Shown here in pieces: positions 1-8,338 of a DNA stretch of 64,000 nt (the stretch's first letter is position 1; every line of letters starts with the position of its first letter). The DNA is from Anaerolineae bacterium. Lineage in GTDB: Bacteria > Chloroflexota > Anaerolineae > Anaerolineales > UBA4823. The DNA lies in assembly GCA_003327455.1 (NCBI GenBank), contig QOQU01000003.1, positions 186,001 through 250,000 on the forward strand. Direction: 5' to 3'. The notes under the pieces were generated by a model. The model saw only the letters and a list, made by a program, of their open reading frames with translations. It had not been told where the DNA came from and did not search any database. Made by a program: the position numbers and the translations under genes.

Positions 1-1611
1 ACATCCGATATATAAATTATTCCCATTCAAACAGGGAGTCGAGATTGTGGGTTTCCCCAGTCGAAAACGCCAGAGTTGCCAGCCGGTTTTTGCTTCCAGC
101 GCATAAACCATGCCATCCAGAGAACCGAAATAGACGCATCCGTTGACCACGATTGCCGAGCCGGTAATTGACCTTTTTGCTCTGAACCGCCAACGAATGG
201 CGCCTCGAAAATCGAGACACAAAAAGTCACCATATTCGTTGCCGAAGAAAATATTGTCTTCATAAATGAAAGGAGTGGTGCGAACAGGTGCCCCACTGTC
301 AAACTTCCAGACCGCATTACCCGAAATCATATTGATGGCATGAAGGTGAGCATCGTCGGATCCGATGAAGATATGCCCACCAGACGAGGCAGGTGAAGAA
401 TAGATTGCGCCTCCCGTATAATACGACCAAAAAATTTTACCCGAAAGTTGATTGAGCACATGCACGCGGCGATCGGCTGAACCAAAGATGACATTTCCGT
501 CTTCAATTATCGGCCGGCTGACGATGGGGCCATCGCTTTGATACCGCCAAATCAACTCTCCTTTCATCCCATGCAGAGCATATAAACACTGATCATACGA
601 ACCGAAAAATAGCCACCCATCTTTATAAGCCGGCGCGCCTCTGATCTCATCCTGACAGGAAAATGTCCAAAGAGGCTGGATTTTTTGTAAAGCCGCTTTT
701 GCTGATTGATGAGGAGAATAAGTGGGGGCTCTTTTGCTCAGGATCGCTTCTAAAGCCATTTTCATATCCCTGGCGGATTGGAAGCGATCCATAGGGTCAT
801 ACTGGAGAGCCTTGTAGATAACCGCTTCCAACTCGGGAGGAACCTGAGGATTGAGTTGTCGGATCGGCCGCTCACCGAAAGAAAAGGGCGCTTCCAGGCG
901 CGGATCTCTCTTGGTCAAGAAGTGGTGAAGTGTCGCCCCGAGAGAATAAATGTCGGCAAGATGTGAGGCCTGACCGCGATACTGTTCAGGTGGAGAATAA
1001 CCTTCGGTGCCAACCATTGTGCCTTTTTGTTCGCCGCGAAAGGGCTTGGCAATTCCAAAGTCGATCAGCATCACTTTCCCGTATTGGTTGATCATGACAT
1101 TGGAGGGCTTCATATCGCGAAAGATGATCGGCTCTGGCTGATGATTGTGAAGGTAGCTCAGGACATCACAGATCTCGATTGCCCATTGGATGACTTGAGG
1201 GATGGGGATATTTTCTTCGATGAGGGCTTCTAAGGTTTTGCCGTTGATGAGTTCTAATACAAGGTAGGAGCGGTCATGTGCGGTAAAGTAATCGAAAATT
1301 CTGGGAATTGCAGGGTGGTCGAGGGTTGCCAATAAGTTTGCTTCTCGTTCAAAGTTGCGGATAATTGAAGCGCGCACAACCGGGTCACGCGTCTGGATGA
1401 TCATTTCTTTTACGGCTACCTGCTTGACCACATTGGGGAAGTGCAGGTCGCGCGCCTTATATACTGCTCCCATCCCTCCTACCCCTAGAATACCTTCGAT
1501 GAAATAACGGTTGGCAAGCGTTGATCCAATTTTAAGTTGATCGGTGGCAATGGAGAAAGATTTCTCGGTCTGGAAGGATTCTTTTTCGGGTTTGAACGGA
1601 TCTTCGGTCAT
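1..1611 (-). CDS. Ser/Thr protein kinase with PQQ-type beta-propeller (partial)
   Basis: The gene starts at ATG 1611 and stays open to the left window edge (537 codons), so its 3' end is missing. The N-terminal half is a Hanks-type kinase. It has a glycine loop GVGGMGAVYKA, the VAVKEM lysine, the catalytic loop IIFRDMKPSN (near residue 165), DFG in LIDFGIAK, and GYSPPEQ as the activation segment. The usual HRD histidine is Phe here, but the catalytic Asp, Lys and Asn are present. From about residue 290 the chain consists of repeated blades with motifs such as VIFGSADRRVHVLN and VYFGSLDGMVYALE, typical of PQQ-like WD propellers. I see no membrane segment between the two parts. It is probably a signalling kinase with a ligand- or protein-binding propeller. 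It is divergent from purB. Confidence 0.88.
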   Translation of the reverse strand, partial: MTEDPFKPEKESFQTEKSFSIATDQLKIGSTLANRYFIEGILGVGGMGAVYKARDLHFPNVVKQVAVKEMIIQTRDPVVRASIIRNFEREANLLATLDHPAIPRIFDYFTAHDRSYLVLELINGKTLEALIEENIPIPQVIQWAIEICDVLSYLHNHQPEPIIFRDMKPSNVMINQYGKVMLIDFGIAKPFRGEQKGTMVGTEGYSPPEQYRGQASHLADIYSLGATLHHFLTKRDPRLEAPFSFGERPIRQLNPQVPPELEAVIYKALQYDPMDRFQSARDMKMALEAILSKRAPTYSPHQSAKAALQKIQPLWTFSCQDEIRGAPAYKDGWLFFGSYDQCLYALHGMKGELIWRYQSDGPIVSRPIIEDGNVIFGSADRRVHVLNQLSGKIFWSYYTGGAIYSSPASSGGHIFIGSDDAHLHAINMISGNAVWKFDSGAPVRTTPFIYEDNIFFGNEYGDFLCLDFRGAIRWRFRAKRSITGSAIVVNGCVYFGSLDGMVYALEAKTGWQLWRFRLGKPTISTPCLNGNNLYIGC

Positions 1612-1679
1612 TTTGGATTTGTGCAATCTTGAATTGAATGAGTATGTTCCATTTGCTACACTTTTTTTCTCCCCCTAAG

Positions 1680-1685
1680 TATAAT
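1680..1685 (+). promoter_or_regulatory. -10 box TATAAT of purB
   Basis: There is a perfect TATAAT with only a weak upstream -35 (TTGCTA at 1653, spacing 21). Transcription would start near 1692, about 6 nt before ATG 1698, which favours that start and suggests a nearly leaderless mRNA. Confidence 0.5.
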
Positions 1686-1697
1686 TCGATTTTAATC

Positions 1698-3125
1698 ATG
1701 GATGAAGATGGACTGAATTACCAATCCCCTTTTTCGTGGCGATATGGCTCGCCGGAAATGCGGGCAATTTGGAGCGAACGACAGAAGCACCTGCTTTGGC
1801 GAAAACTGTGGCTGGCATTGGCGGAGACCCAAGGTGAATTTGGACTGGTGAGTCATGCCCAAATCCAGGATTTGCGGTCTAATCTGGAACGAATTGACCT
1901 GAAGCGAATTGCCCAGCTCGAAAACGAACTTCAACATGACCTGATGGCAGCCATAAAAGCATTTGCGGAGCAATGTCCGCTTGGAGGAAGTATCCTGCAC
2001 TTTGGGGCGACCTCGATGGATATTAAAGATAATGCCGATGCATTGCGAGTCTATGATTCGCTATGGATGATTCGGCAAAGGTTGGAAGAGCTGCTAGAAG
2101 CGTTTTGTATCCAAATCGAACGATATGCTGAGTTGCCCATTATGGCTTTTACCCATTTACAACCAGCCGAACCGACTACATTGGGATATCGATTTGCCCA
2201 ATATGCGCAGGACTTATGGTTGAACTGGAGAGGGTTGCTGGAGGTTTTGCGTCAATTTCGCCTTAAGGGGTTTCGCGGAGCAGTGGGCACCAGTGCATCA
2301 TTTATGGAGTTGGTGGGTGAGGACAAGCTCCAACGCTTTCAGGATCGTCTAGCCGAACGGTTCGGATTGCCCTTTTTTGAAGTGGCCACCCAGGTTTATC
2401 CTCGCCAACAGGATTTTCGTATAGCCAGCCTTCTGGCCGCAATTGGGGCTTCCTTGCATCGGTTTGCCCTGGATTTACGTTTTCTTCAATCGGCGGTTAG
2501 TGGAGAGTGGGCGGAACCCTTTGGTGAGAAGCAAGTGGGTTCTTCGGCGATGCCCTTCAAACGCAATCCCATTCAGGCTGAAAAGATCAATGCGTTAGCG
2601 CGCCAGCTAGCTCAATGTCCACGCCTGGCTTGGGATCATGCTGCTCACTCCATGTTGGAAAATACCCTGGATGACTCGGCAAGCCGACGGACGTTATTAC
2701 CAGAGATGTTTTTGATCTCTGATGAACTCTTGAGGACAGGGTTACGATTGGCACGTAATCTGGTGGTTCAAGAAGAGAACATTCGCCGCAATTTTCGGCG
2801 GTTTGCTCCTTTTGCAGCCACTGAAAGGGTTCTGGTTGCGGCTACCCAGGCAGGTGCAGACCGCCAGGAGATCCATGAAGTGTTACGCCGTTTGTCCTTA
2901 CAGGCCTGGGATGCGATGCGAAAGACAGGTGATAATCCACTCATTGATCTGATCTGTCACGAAACGAGGTTATTGAATTATCTTGCTGAGGAACAGTTGC
3001 AGGAACTGCTGTCGGTAGAGCGTTATGTCGGCGATGCTTCGCAACGGAGTAAGCGACTGATTGAGATGATTCGAAGTGAGGTAAATCAAGCACGGGTGGA
3101 TATCGTCAGAAAAAGCCACCTGTGA
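1698..3125 (+). CDS. purB: Adenylosuccinate lyase
   Basis: A 475-aa fumarase/aspartase-superfamily lyase that cleaves adenylosuccinate (and SAICAR) in purine synthesis. Visible family features are FSWRYGSPEMRAIWSE near the N-terminus, GATSMDIKDNADAL, THLQPAEPTTLGYR with the general-acid histidine, and the flexible signature loop GSSAMPFKRNPIQAEKIN with the catalytic Ser. The frame is open from 1638, but the first 20 residues are unlike the family and the -10 box lies inside them. I therefore start at ATG 1698. It is monocistronic and convergent with the aldo/keto reductase, with 17 bp between stop codons. Argininosuccinate lyase is a less likely alternative, because the SSAMPFKRNP form and the N-terminus match PurB. 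Confidence 0.88.
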   Translation: MDEDGLNYQSPFSWRYGSPEMRAIWSERQKHLLWRKLWLALAETQGEFGLVSHAQIQDLRSNLERIDLKRIAQLENELQHDLMAAIKAFAEQCPLGGSILHFGATSMDIKDNADALRVYDSLWMIRQRLEELLEAFCIQIERYAELPIMAFTHLQPAEPTTLGYRFAQYAQDLWLNWRGLLEVLRQFRLKGFRGAVGTSASFMELVGEDKLQRFQDRLAERFGLPFFEVATQVYPRQQDFRIASLLAAIGASLHRFALDLRFLQSAVSGEWAEPFGEKQVGSSAMPFKRNPIQAEKINALARQLAQCPRLAWDHAAHSMLENTLDDSASRRTLLPEMFLISDELLRTGLRLARNLVVQEENIRRNFRRFAPFAATERVLVAATQAGADRQEIHEVLRRLSLQAWDAMRKTGDNPLIDLICHETRLLNYLAEEQLQELLSVERYVGDASQRSKRLIEMIRSEVNQARVDIVRKSHL

Positions 3126-3136
3126 TATCCACCCGT
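3092..3136. terminator. Convergent-gene hairpin between purB and the aldo/keto reductase
   Basis: A perfect 13-bp inverted repeat: ACGGGTGGATATC at 3092-3104 and its complement at 3124-3136, with a 19-nt loop. The left arm lies within the last purB codons and the right arm begins inside the stop codon. No T-tract follows on either strand, so intrinsic termination is uncertain. It could act as a bidirectional mRNA 3'-end stabiliser. Confidence 0.5.
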
Positions 3137-3142
3137 ACAAAG

Positions 3143-4138
3143 TTATTCGCGCCAGTCTTTTTCAGGTCGCGGCTTATTGTCGAGGATTTCTTCTATTTTC
3201 TCCATCACATCATCGGTCAGTTTTGGAACCACTTCGAGTGCTTGCATGTTTTCACGAACTTGCTCTGGCTTCGACGCGCCGGTTATCACCGTGCTGACGT
3301 TGGGGTTCTTTAAGCACCAGGCAATGGCGAGTTGGGCTAACGTACATCCAAGTTCGTTAGCCACGCCGGCCAAACGTTTTACTGCAGCTACCTTTCTCTC
3401 AAAGGCTTCACCTTGAAAGCGCTGGCGTAACCATTCGTAACCCGGTAAGGAGAGGCGGCTGCCTTCAGGGATGCCTTCGTTATATTTTCCGGTCAGCAAG
3501 CCACTGGCGAGTGGGCTCCAGATCGTTGTACCTAAACCGATTGTACGATAAAGATGAGCATATTCAGCCTCTACACGTTGACGGGCAAACATGTTATATT
3601 CCGGTTGCTCCATAACCGGGGGAATCAGATGCTCGCGCCTCGCCACACCGTATGCTTCCATGATTTGGGCAGCACTCCACTCGCTCGTACCCCAATAAAA
3701 GGCTTTTCCTTGCTGGATCAGCAAATTCATCGCCCAAACCGTCTCTTCGATGGGGGTGTAGAGATCCGGACGATGGCAAAAGACCAGGTCGACGTAATCC
3801 ATTTGCAGGCGTTTTAGTGAAGCATTCATGCCCTCCATGATATGCTTCATTGATAAGCCTCGATCGTTTGGGCCTTCTCCACCCCAGAAGATTTTCGTGG
3901 AGATGACCAGGTCGGAGCGTTTCCAACCGGCTTTTTTGATAATGTTGCCCATCATGATCTCGGCTTTGCCTTTCGCGTAAACTTCTGCATTGTCAAAGAA
4001 GTTGACGCCCGCTTCGTAGGCTTCTTTCATGCAAGCGTAGGCAATATCCTCGTTAACCTGGTCGCCAAATGTTACCCAGGAACCAAAAGATAGCGCAGAG
4101 AGCTTTAAGCCTGTTTTACCGAGAAAACGATATTCCAT
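3143..4138 (-). CDS. Aldo/keto reductase (potassium-channel beta-subunit type)
   Basis: A 331-aa NADPH-dependent TIM-barrel oxidoreductase. The catalytic tetrad is readable: Asp in FFDNAEVY, Tyr in the same motif, Lys in ISTKIFWG and His in VFCHRPD. The C-terminal cofactor segment [16 protein letters not shown] matches the Kv-beta/YghZ branch, as does the [18 protein letters not shown] start. The substrate is unknown, probably aldehydes or ketones. It has a good Shine-Dalgarno (AAGGAG) and lies 12 bp downstream of the inositol-monophosphatase-like gene. It is the last gene of a four-gene minus-strand operon. Confidence 0.9.
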   Translation of the reverse strand: MEYRFLGKTGLKLSALSFGSWVTFGDQVNEDIAYACMKEAYEAGVNFFDNAEVYAKGKAEIMMGNIIKKAGWKRSDLVISTKIFWGGEGPNDRGLSMKHIMEGMNASLKRLQMDYVDLVFCHRPDLYTPIEETVWAMNLLIQQGKAFYWGTSEWSAAQIMEAYGVARREHLIPPVMEQPEYNMFARQRVEAEYAHLYRTIGLGTTIWSPLASGLLTGKYNEGIPEGSRLSLPGYEWLRQRFQGEAFERKVAAVKRLAGVANELGCTLAQLAIAWCLKNPNVSTVITGASKPEQVRENMQALEVVPKLTDDVMEKIEEILDNKPRPEKDWRE

Positions 4139-4150
4139 ATTTTTACTCCT

Positions 4151-4957
4151 TTAGGTTGAGGTTGGTTTCAAATGAATTTTATCAAGCCCTTCCTGGAAAT
4201 ATTGCGGTGAAGCGGCGGCTAAAACAGCATAGTCTTGGGTGGAATAATCGAAGTACATCTTCAAAGGGAAAGGAGAAGCACCGTCTAGTGGTCCAATTAT
4301 TCCACCTGCTTGTGGAACCAGCAGCCAGGCACCGGCAATATCCCAGATTTTTGCCTGAGCATCGAAGGCAATCCGGGCGGCGCCGCGTGCAACGCTGGCC
4401 AGCGAATAGCCGGCGCTGCCCAAAATGCGCGTTTTGTAGCGAAGATTGATTTCGTATATACGATGAGCACGGGAACAGCAAGAGAAAAAGGAGATTCTTT
4501 GGTTGTGACTTGAATCTTCAACCCGAATCGGTTGATCATTTAGTTTAGATGGTTCATTCAGTTGAGCCTGATAGAATTCTTCCAACGCAGGGAAGTATTG
4601 AACAGTGAAAGTTGGAGCGCCATTCTCAACGCGACAGATGAGTACCCCCCAGTAATGCAACCCCAGCGCAAAGTTGGTGGTTCCGTCCAAAGGATCGACA
4701 ATCCACCCCTTCGCTGAAGAAGCCTCGAATGTGGGTGAGACCTCTTCGCTCAAGATGAAATCGCCTCCGAAATATTTTTGGATTTCCGAGTGGATCAACT
4801 CATCCACAGCTAAATCGGCCTGAGTTACGAGGGTCCGATCTTTCTTGCGTTGAATTGCGAGTCTTCCGTTTTGGAAATACTCTAACAGCACTTTACCAGC
4901 CTTGCGAGCTAAATGGGAGGCGAATTCTATTTCTGGAGGGTAAATTGAAACATTCAT
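4151..4957 (-). CDS. Inositol monophosphatase family protein
   Basis: A 268-aa Mg-dependent phosphatase. The metal-binding signatures are present: SEEVS (Glu), the GWIVDPLDGTTNFALG motif and WDIAGAWLLVPQAGG. Substrates of the family include inositol-1-phosphate, fructose-1,6-bisphosphate, histidinol phosphate and PAP (CysQ). The sequence does not let me choose between them. It lies 17 bp after the amidohydrolase gene and 12 bp before the aldo/keto reductase, so it is co-transcribed with both. Confidence 0.88.
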   Translation of the reverse strand: MNVSIYPPEIEFASHLARKAGKVLLEYFQNGRLAIQRKKDRTLVTQADLAVDELIHSEIQKYFGGDFILSEEVSPTFEASSAKGWIVDPLDGTTNFALGLHYWGVLICRVENGAPTFTVQYFPALEEFYQAQLNEPSKLNDQPIRVEDSSHNQRISFFSCCSRAHRIYEINLRYKTRILGSAGYSLASVARGAARIAFDAQAKIWDIAGAWLLVPQAGGIIGPLDGASPFPLKMYFDYSTQDYAVLAAASPQYFQEGLDKIHLKPTST

Positions 4958-4974
4958 CGAAAAAGAACGGTCTC

Positions 4975-6963
4975 CTAGCCCGGATAAATCATCTCGATAT
5001 AGTCTTTGGTGACATTGTTTTCTGGTGAGCCGCCGAGTAAGCGGATGAGGTTGGCGGCAATCTCAGCTTTATATTCAGCATCGCGTTTGCTCCAGGTGCG
5101 GCTTTTGACTTCCAGGAAATAACCTAAACCTGGATTTTCTAAATGATCCAGATTGATGTACACCTCTGTACCCTGGAATAGTACCCGCCAGCGCAGACGA
5201 TCTTTCACGATAGAGACTTCCTGGATGGGCTTAAAGTATTCCCGGTAGAAACGTAAACTGTGGGTGGCGGGGGCGATATATCGACTGCGAGAGAGTAGAA
5301 CATCGCCATCAAATCTGGCTTCACGTGGATGTCCCAATAAGGTGAGGCGGTAGCGCACATTTGTAATATTGCCTTTTTCGTCAAGCATCTCATCTTCCCG
5401 ATAGCGCAGGTAGCCTTGATGAGGGTCGGAGAAAAAGAAATAGGTGTCGTATTCGTGATAATGGCGAAAATAGAGAATCTCCAGTTCATTGTGGGCGATT
5501 GCTTCTATGACGGGTTGAGGGTCTTGAATCTGAACCTTCACTTGAACCTCAAAACTTTCGGCTTCTGTGGCACCACCAATGGCGATCAATTTGGAGAGAA
5601 TGGATTGTTCGCGTTTGATCAAGAAAAGATCGATTTTACGAGCATACTCCTGGGCATGCGTCCGCAGTTCAGCCTCATCTAAACCAATTAACTGGCGATC
5701 GCGCATCAACCATTTGCCGTTGACCATCACATCTGTCACGTCGTTCTTGTTGGTGGCATAGACCAGTTGAGCATAAATCGCCTGACCATCGCGTCGGAAG
5801 TGAGGTACGTTATGGATGGGATTAATGTCCACCAGGATTAAGTCGGCGCGTTTTCCTGCTTCAAGGGAGCCGGTTAAATGGTCAATGTGGAGGGCTTTTG
5901 CCCCAAGCCTGGTTGCCATACTTACTGCCTGATGAGCGGGTAGAGCAGTTGGATCGTTACTAACTCCTTTTGCCAGCAGGGCAGCCAGACGCATTTCCTC
6001 GAACATGTCCAAATCGTTGTTGGAAGCTGGTCCATCGGTACCGATACCGACACTTAGCCCCAAGTCGAGCATCTTTGAAACCGGGGCAAATCCTGAAGCC
6101 AGCTTCAGGTTTGATGATGGGTTATGAGCAACGCCGGCGTTATGGTGCAGCAGGGTGTGCATTTCACCATCGTCGATATGGACACAGTGAGCAGCCAGCA
6201 CTTTGGCTTCAAAAAGGTTTTGTTTCTTTACATAAGGGATGACTGGCATTCCATGCGCAGCGCGTGACTCTTCGACTTCACTGGCAGTCTCTGCCAGATG
6301 GGTGTGCAGGGGTACATCGAATTCTTGAGCCAGTTCGGCACAGGCGCGTAAAATTTCAGCTGTGCAAGTATATGGAGCATGTGGGGCAACCGATGGAACG
6401 ATGAGAGGATGCCCAACCCAGCGGCGGATATAGTCGCGGGCCAGAGCTAAGGATTCCTCATAATAGGGTGCATCGGGAGCAGGGAATTTGAGCACCGTTT
6501 GGGAACAAACAGCTCTCATTCCAAATTCGGCAGTGGCTTTGGCGATATATTCCTCGAAATAGTACATATCCGCGAAACAAGTGACACCACAGCGTATCAT
6601 CTCGGCGAGGGCAAGCTGGGTGCCGAGGACAACAAAGTCGGGGGAGACAAATTCGCGTTCAACCGGCATCATGTAGCCCAATAGCCATACATCCAGGCGG
6701 AGATCATCTGCCAGGCCGCGCAAGAGAGTCATCGGCACGTGAGTATGGGCATTGATTAAGCCCGGCATAAGCACTTTGTTTTCACAATCGATTCGATTGG
6801 AAGAATCATAATGCGCCAGAATCTCGTTCTCGTTTCCGACGGCAAGTATCTGGTCGCCCTGAATCGCAACGGCGCCTGGTTCATACTGGCTGAATTTTTC
6901 ATCCATGGTCAGGACAATCGCATTGGTTAAGAGAAGGTCGGTGGTTATTTTGGCAGTCTCCAC
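4975..6963 (-). CDS. Amidohydrolase (MTA/SAH deaminase-like) fused to a CYTH domain
   Basis: A 662-aa protein with a GTG start preceded by AGAGGAA. Residues 1-450 are a TIM-barrel amidohydrolase of the 5-methylthioadenosine/S-adenosylhomocysteine deaminase group. Metal ligands are NAHTHVPMTLLRG (HxH), LHTHLAET, AHCVHIDD and GTDGPASNN. Residues about 470-660 look like a CYTH (triphosphate tunnel) domain: EVQVKVQI in place of ExExK, HEYDTYFFFSDP, YLRYREDE, VKDRLRW and GYFLEVKSRT. CYTH domains bind triphosphates or act as triphosphatases or class IV cyclases. The combination is unusual, since amidohydrolases of this group are normally about 430-450 aa. I infer a purine-salvage or nucleotide-related role. 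The CYTH assignment is by eye. Confidence 0.82.
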   Translation of the reverse strand: METAKITTDLLLTNAIVLTMDEKFSQYEPGAVAIQGDQILAVGNENEILAHYDSSNRIDCENKVLMPGLINAHTHVPMTLLRGLADDLRLDVWLLGYMMPVEREFVSPDFVVLGTQLALAEMIRCGVTCFADMYYFEEYIAKATAEFGMRAVCSQTVLKFPAPDAPYYEESLALARDYIRRWVGHPLIVPSVAPHAPYTCTAEILRACAELAQEFDVPLHTHLAETASEVEESRAAHGMPVIPYVKKQNLFEAKVLAAHCVHIDDGEMHTLLHHNAGVAHNPSSNLKLASGFAPVSKMLDLGLSVGIGTDGPASNNDLDMFEEMRLAALLAKGVSNDPTALPAHQAVSMATRLGAKALHIDHLTGSLEAGKRADLILVDINPIHNVPHFRRDGQAIYAQLVYATNKNDVTDVMVNGKWLMRDRQLIGLDEAELRTHAQEYARKIDLFLIKREQSILSKLIAIGGATEAESFEVQVKVQIQDPQPVIEAIAHNELEILYFRHYHEYDTYFFFSDPHQGYLRYREDEMLDEKGNITNVRYRLTLLGHPREARFDGDVLLSRSRYIAPATHSLRFYREYFKPIQEVSIVKDRLRWRVLFQGTEVYINLDHLENPGLGYFLEVKSRTWSKRDAEYKAEIAANLIRLLGGSPENNVTKDYIEMIYPG

Positions 6964-6975
6964 AGGTTCCTCTTC

Positions 6976-8118
6976 CTATAAATTTCGAAGGATATCTAAA
7001 GCATGATGAACAGCCCAACGCGGTGCATTTTGCGGTGGTCCACCATAAGGTTTGGTGAAGGTTTGTTTCGTTTCTGGCGTGATCAGATGTAAATAGACTT
7101 CTTGAGCAGGTGAGTTGGCGAGAACAAGGATTCCTAAACCGCACTCTGCGGAAACATATTGTCGGAAAGATTCGGTTAGCTCAAAAAATTCTTCTGGTTG
7201 GGTGGGGTGCGGGAGATATTGGGCAGCAATCAAAGGCTCACCGTATGGAGATAAGCGTTGGATCAGCATCCCATCCGTACCGCTTTCACAGGTCGCCAAT
7301 CGCCATTGCTTCTCTTTCAAGGGTTGGAGGGCGATTTTCTCAATGGTTTCATCATCGACGCCATAAATCCAGTTACCCAGGCGTTGACGAATCTCTTGCT
7401 CCATCCTGGAGAGCAACTGATCGGCGGTTGTTTCGCTATCTGCTTTTACCGTAATGCGGATATCGACTTGCCCAGAGTGCGCAGCCAATCCTACAGTTGG
7501 GTTTGGCGAAGTCTCTAAATCAGCAATGTTGCTGTCAATCAGGGATTCTCCAACGCCAATGGTGTGGAGTGTGCGTGTTTTGATAATCTCTGTTAGATGG
7601 AGGCGTTCTCTCAAGAAGGGAACAACCTGATGCTCCATTAAGTATTCCATCTCCCTGGGAACACCGGGTAGACAGATGATGATTTTTTCGTCGCTATCAA
7701 CAATAAACCCTGGAGCAGTACCAACAGGGTTTTCAATTGGAATGGCTCCCTGAGGGAGAAATGCCTGGCGGCGGTTGTTTTCGGTTGGAGTTCGTCCGTA
7801 GCGGCGAAAGCGCTCTTGAATCTGTTCCCAAAGGTCAGGGTAGTACTCAAGTTCTACACGAAAAGCAAGGGCCACCGCTTCACGGGTGGGATCGTCAACG
7901 GTTGGACCTAAACCTCCTGTCGATAGGATCACCTGGCAGCGTGTAAATGCTTCCCGGATGAACGCCGCAATCCGCTGGGGGTTGTCCCCTACGGTGGTTT
8001 TCCGATAAACATCTAACCCAATTTCGCGCATTTTTCGGGCAAGATAGGAGGCATTGGTGTCGTTGATTTCACCTAAGAGAATTTCGGTTCCGATGGTTAA
8101 GATTTCTGCAGATGTCAT
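6976..8118 (-). CDS. cinA: CinA family protein (damage-inducible / nicotinamide-nucleotide processing)
   Basis: A 380-aa protein. The N-terminal domain is of the molybdopterin-binding (MoCF) type, with EILTIGTEILLGEINDTNA and STGGLGPTVDDPTRE. The C-terminal domain, from about residue 255, is a divergent PncC deamidase. The usual AESCTGG becomes CESGTDG, keeping the Ser, and the rest is poorly conserved, so deamidase activity is uncertain. The frame is open upstream to 8169. A perfect AGGAGG at 8122-8127 and the family start MTSAEILTIG fix ATG 8118. It is the first gene of the minus-strand operon leading to the aldo/keto reductase. Confidence 0.87.
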   Translation of the reverse strand: MTSAEILTIGTEILLGEINDTNASYLARKMREIGLDVYRKTTVGDNPQRIAAFIREAFTRCQVILSTGGLGPTVDDPTREAVALAFRVELEYYPDLWEQIQERFRRYGRTPTENNRRQAFLPQGAIPIENPVGTAPGFIVDSDEKIIICLPGVPREMEYLMEHQVVPFLRERLHLTEIIKTRTLHTIGVGESLIDSNIADLETSPNPTVGLAAHSGQVDIRITVKADSETTADQLLSRMEQEIRQRLGNWIYGVDDETIEKIALQPLKEKQWRLATCESGTDGMLIQRLSPYGEPLIAAQYLPHPTQPEEFFELTESFRQYVSAECGLGILVLANSPAQEVYLHLITPETKQTFTKPYGGPPQNAPRWAVHHALDILRNL

Positions 8119-8225
8119 AAACCTCCTGAAATTTCTTTGATTGTAACAGCCTTTTAACTTGCTTGGCAACCGATTCTACACGCTTGCAGAAGATTTCTGA
8201 GAGGGATATGGTAGAATCTTCGAAT

Positions 8226-8336
8226 ATGATTAACCAGAATGAGCGTGTGCAGTTAAATCCACCCAGCTTATTGGGGTCTCTCCGAAAGGGATTTGATGCT
8301 ATTGCCAATCATGTCTTTATCTATTATTTCCAATAG
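8226..8336 (+). pseudogene. 5' fragment of the following membrane-protein gene (frameshifted)
   Basis: ATG 8226 opens a 36-codon frame, MINQNERVQL through GFDAIANHV, ending at TAG 8334. It reads as the N-terminus of the membrane protein that continues in another frame downstream. A -1 shift near 8312-8318 would join ANHV to LYLLFPIALDTFLWLGPHL, making one uninterrupted transmembrane helix. A one-base deletion, an assembly error or programmed frameshifting are all possible. Confidence 0.6.
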
Positions 8337-8338
8337 CA

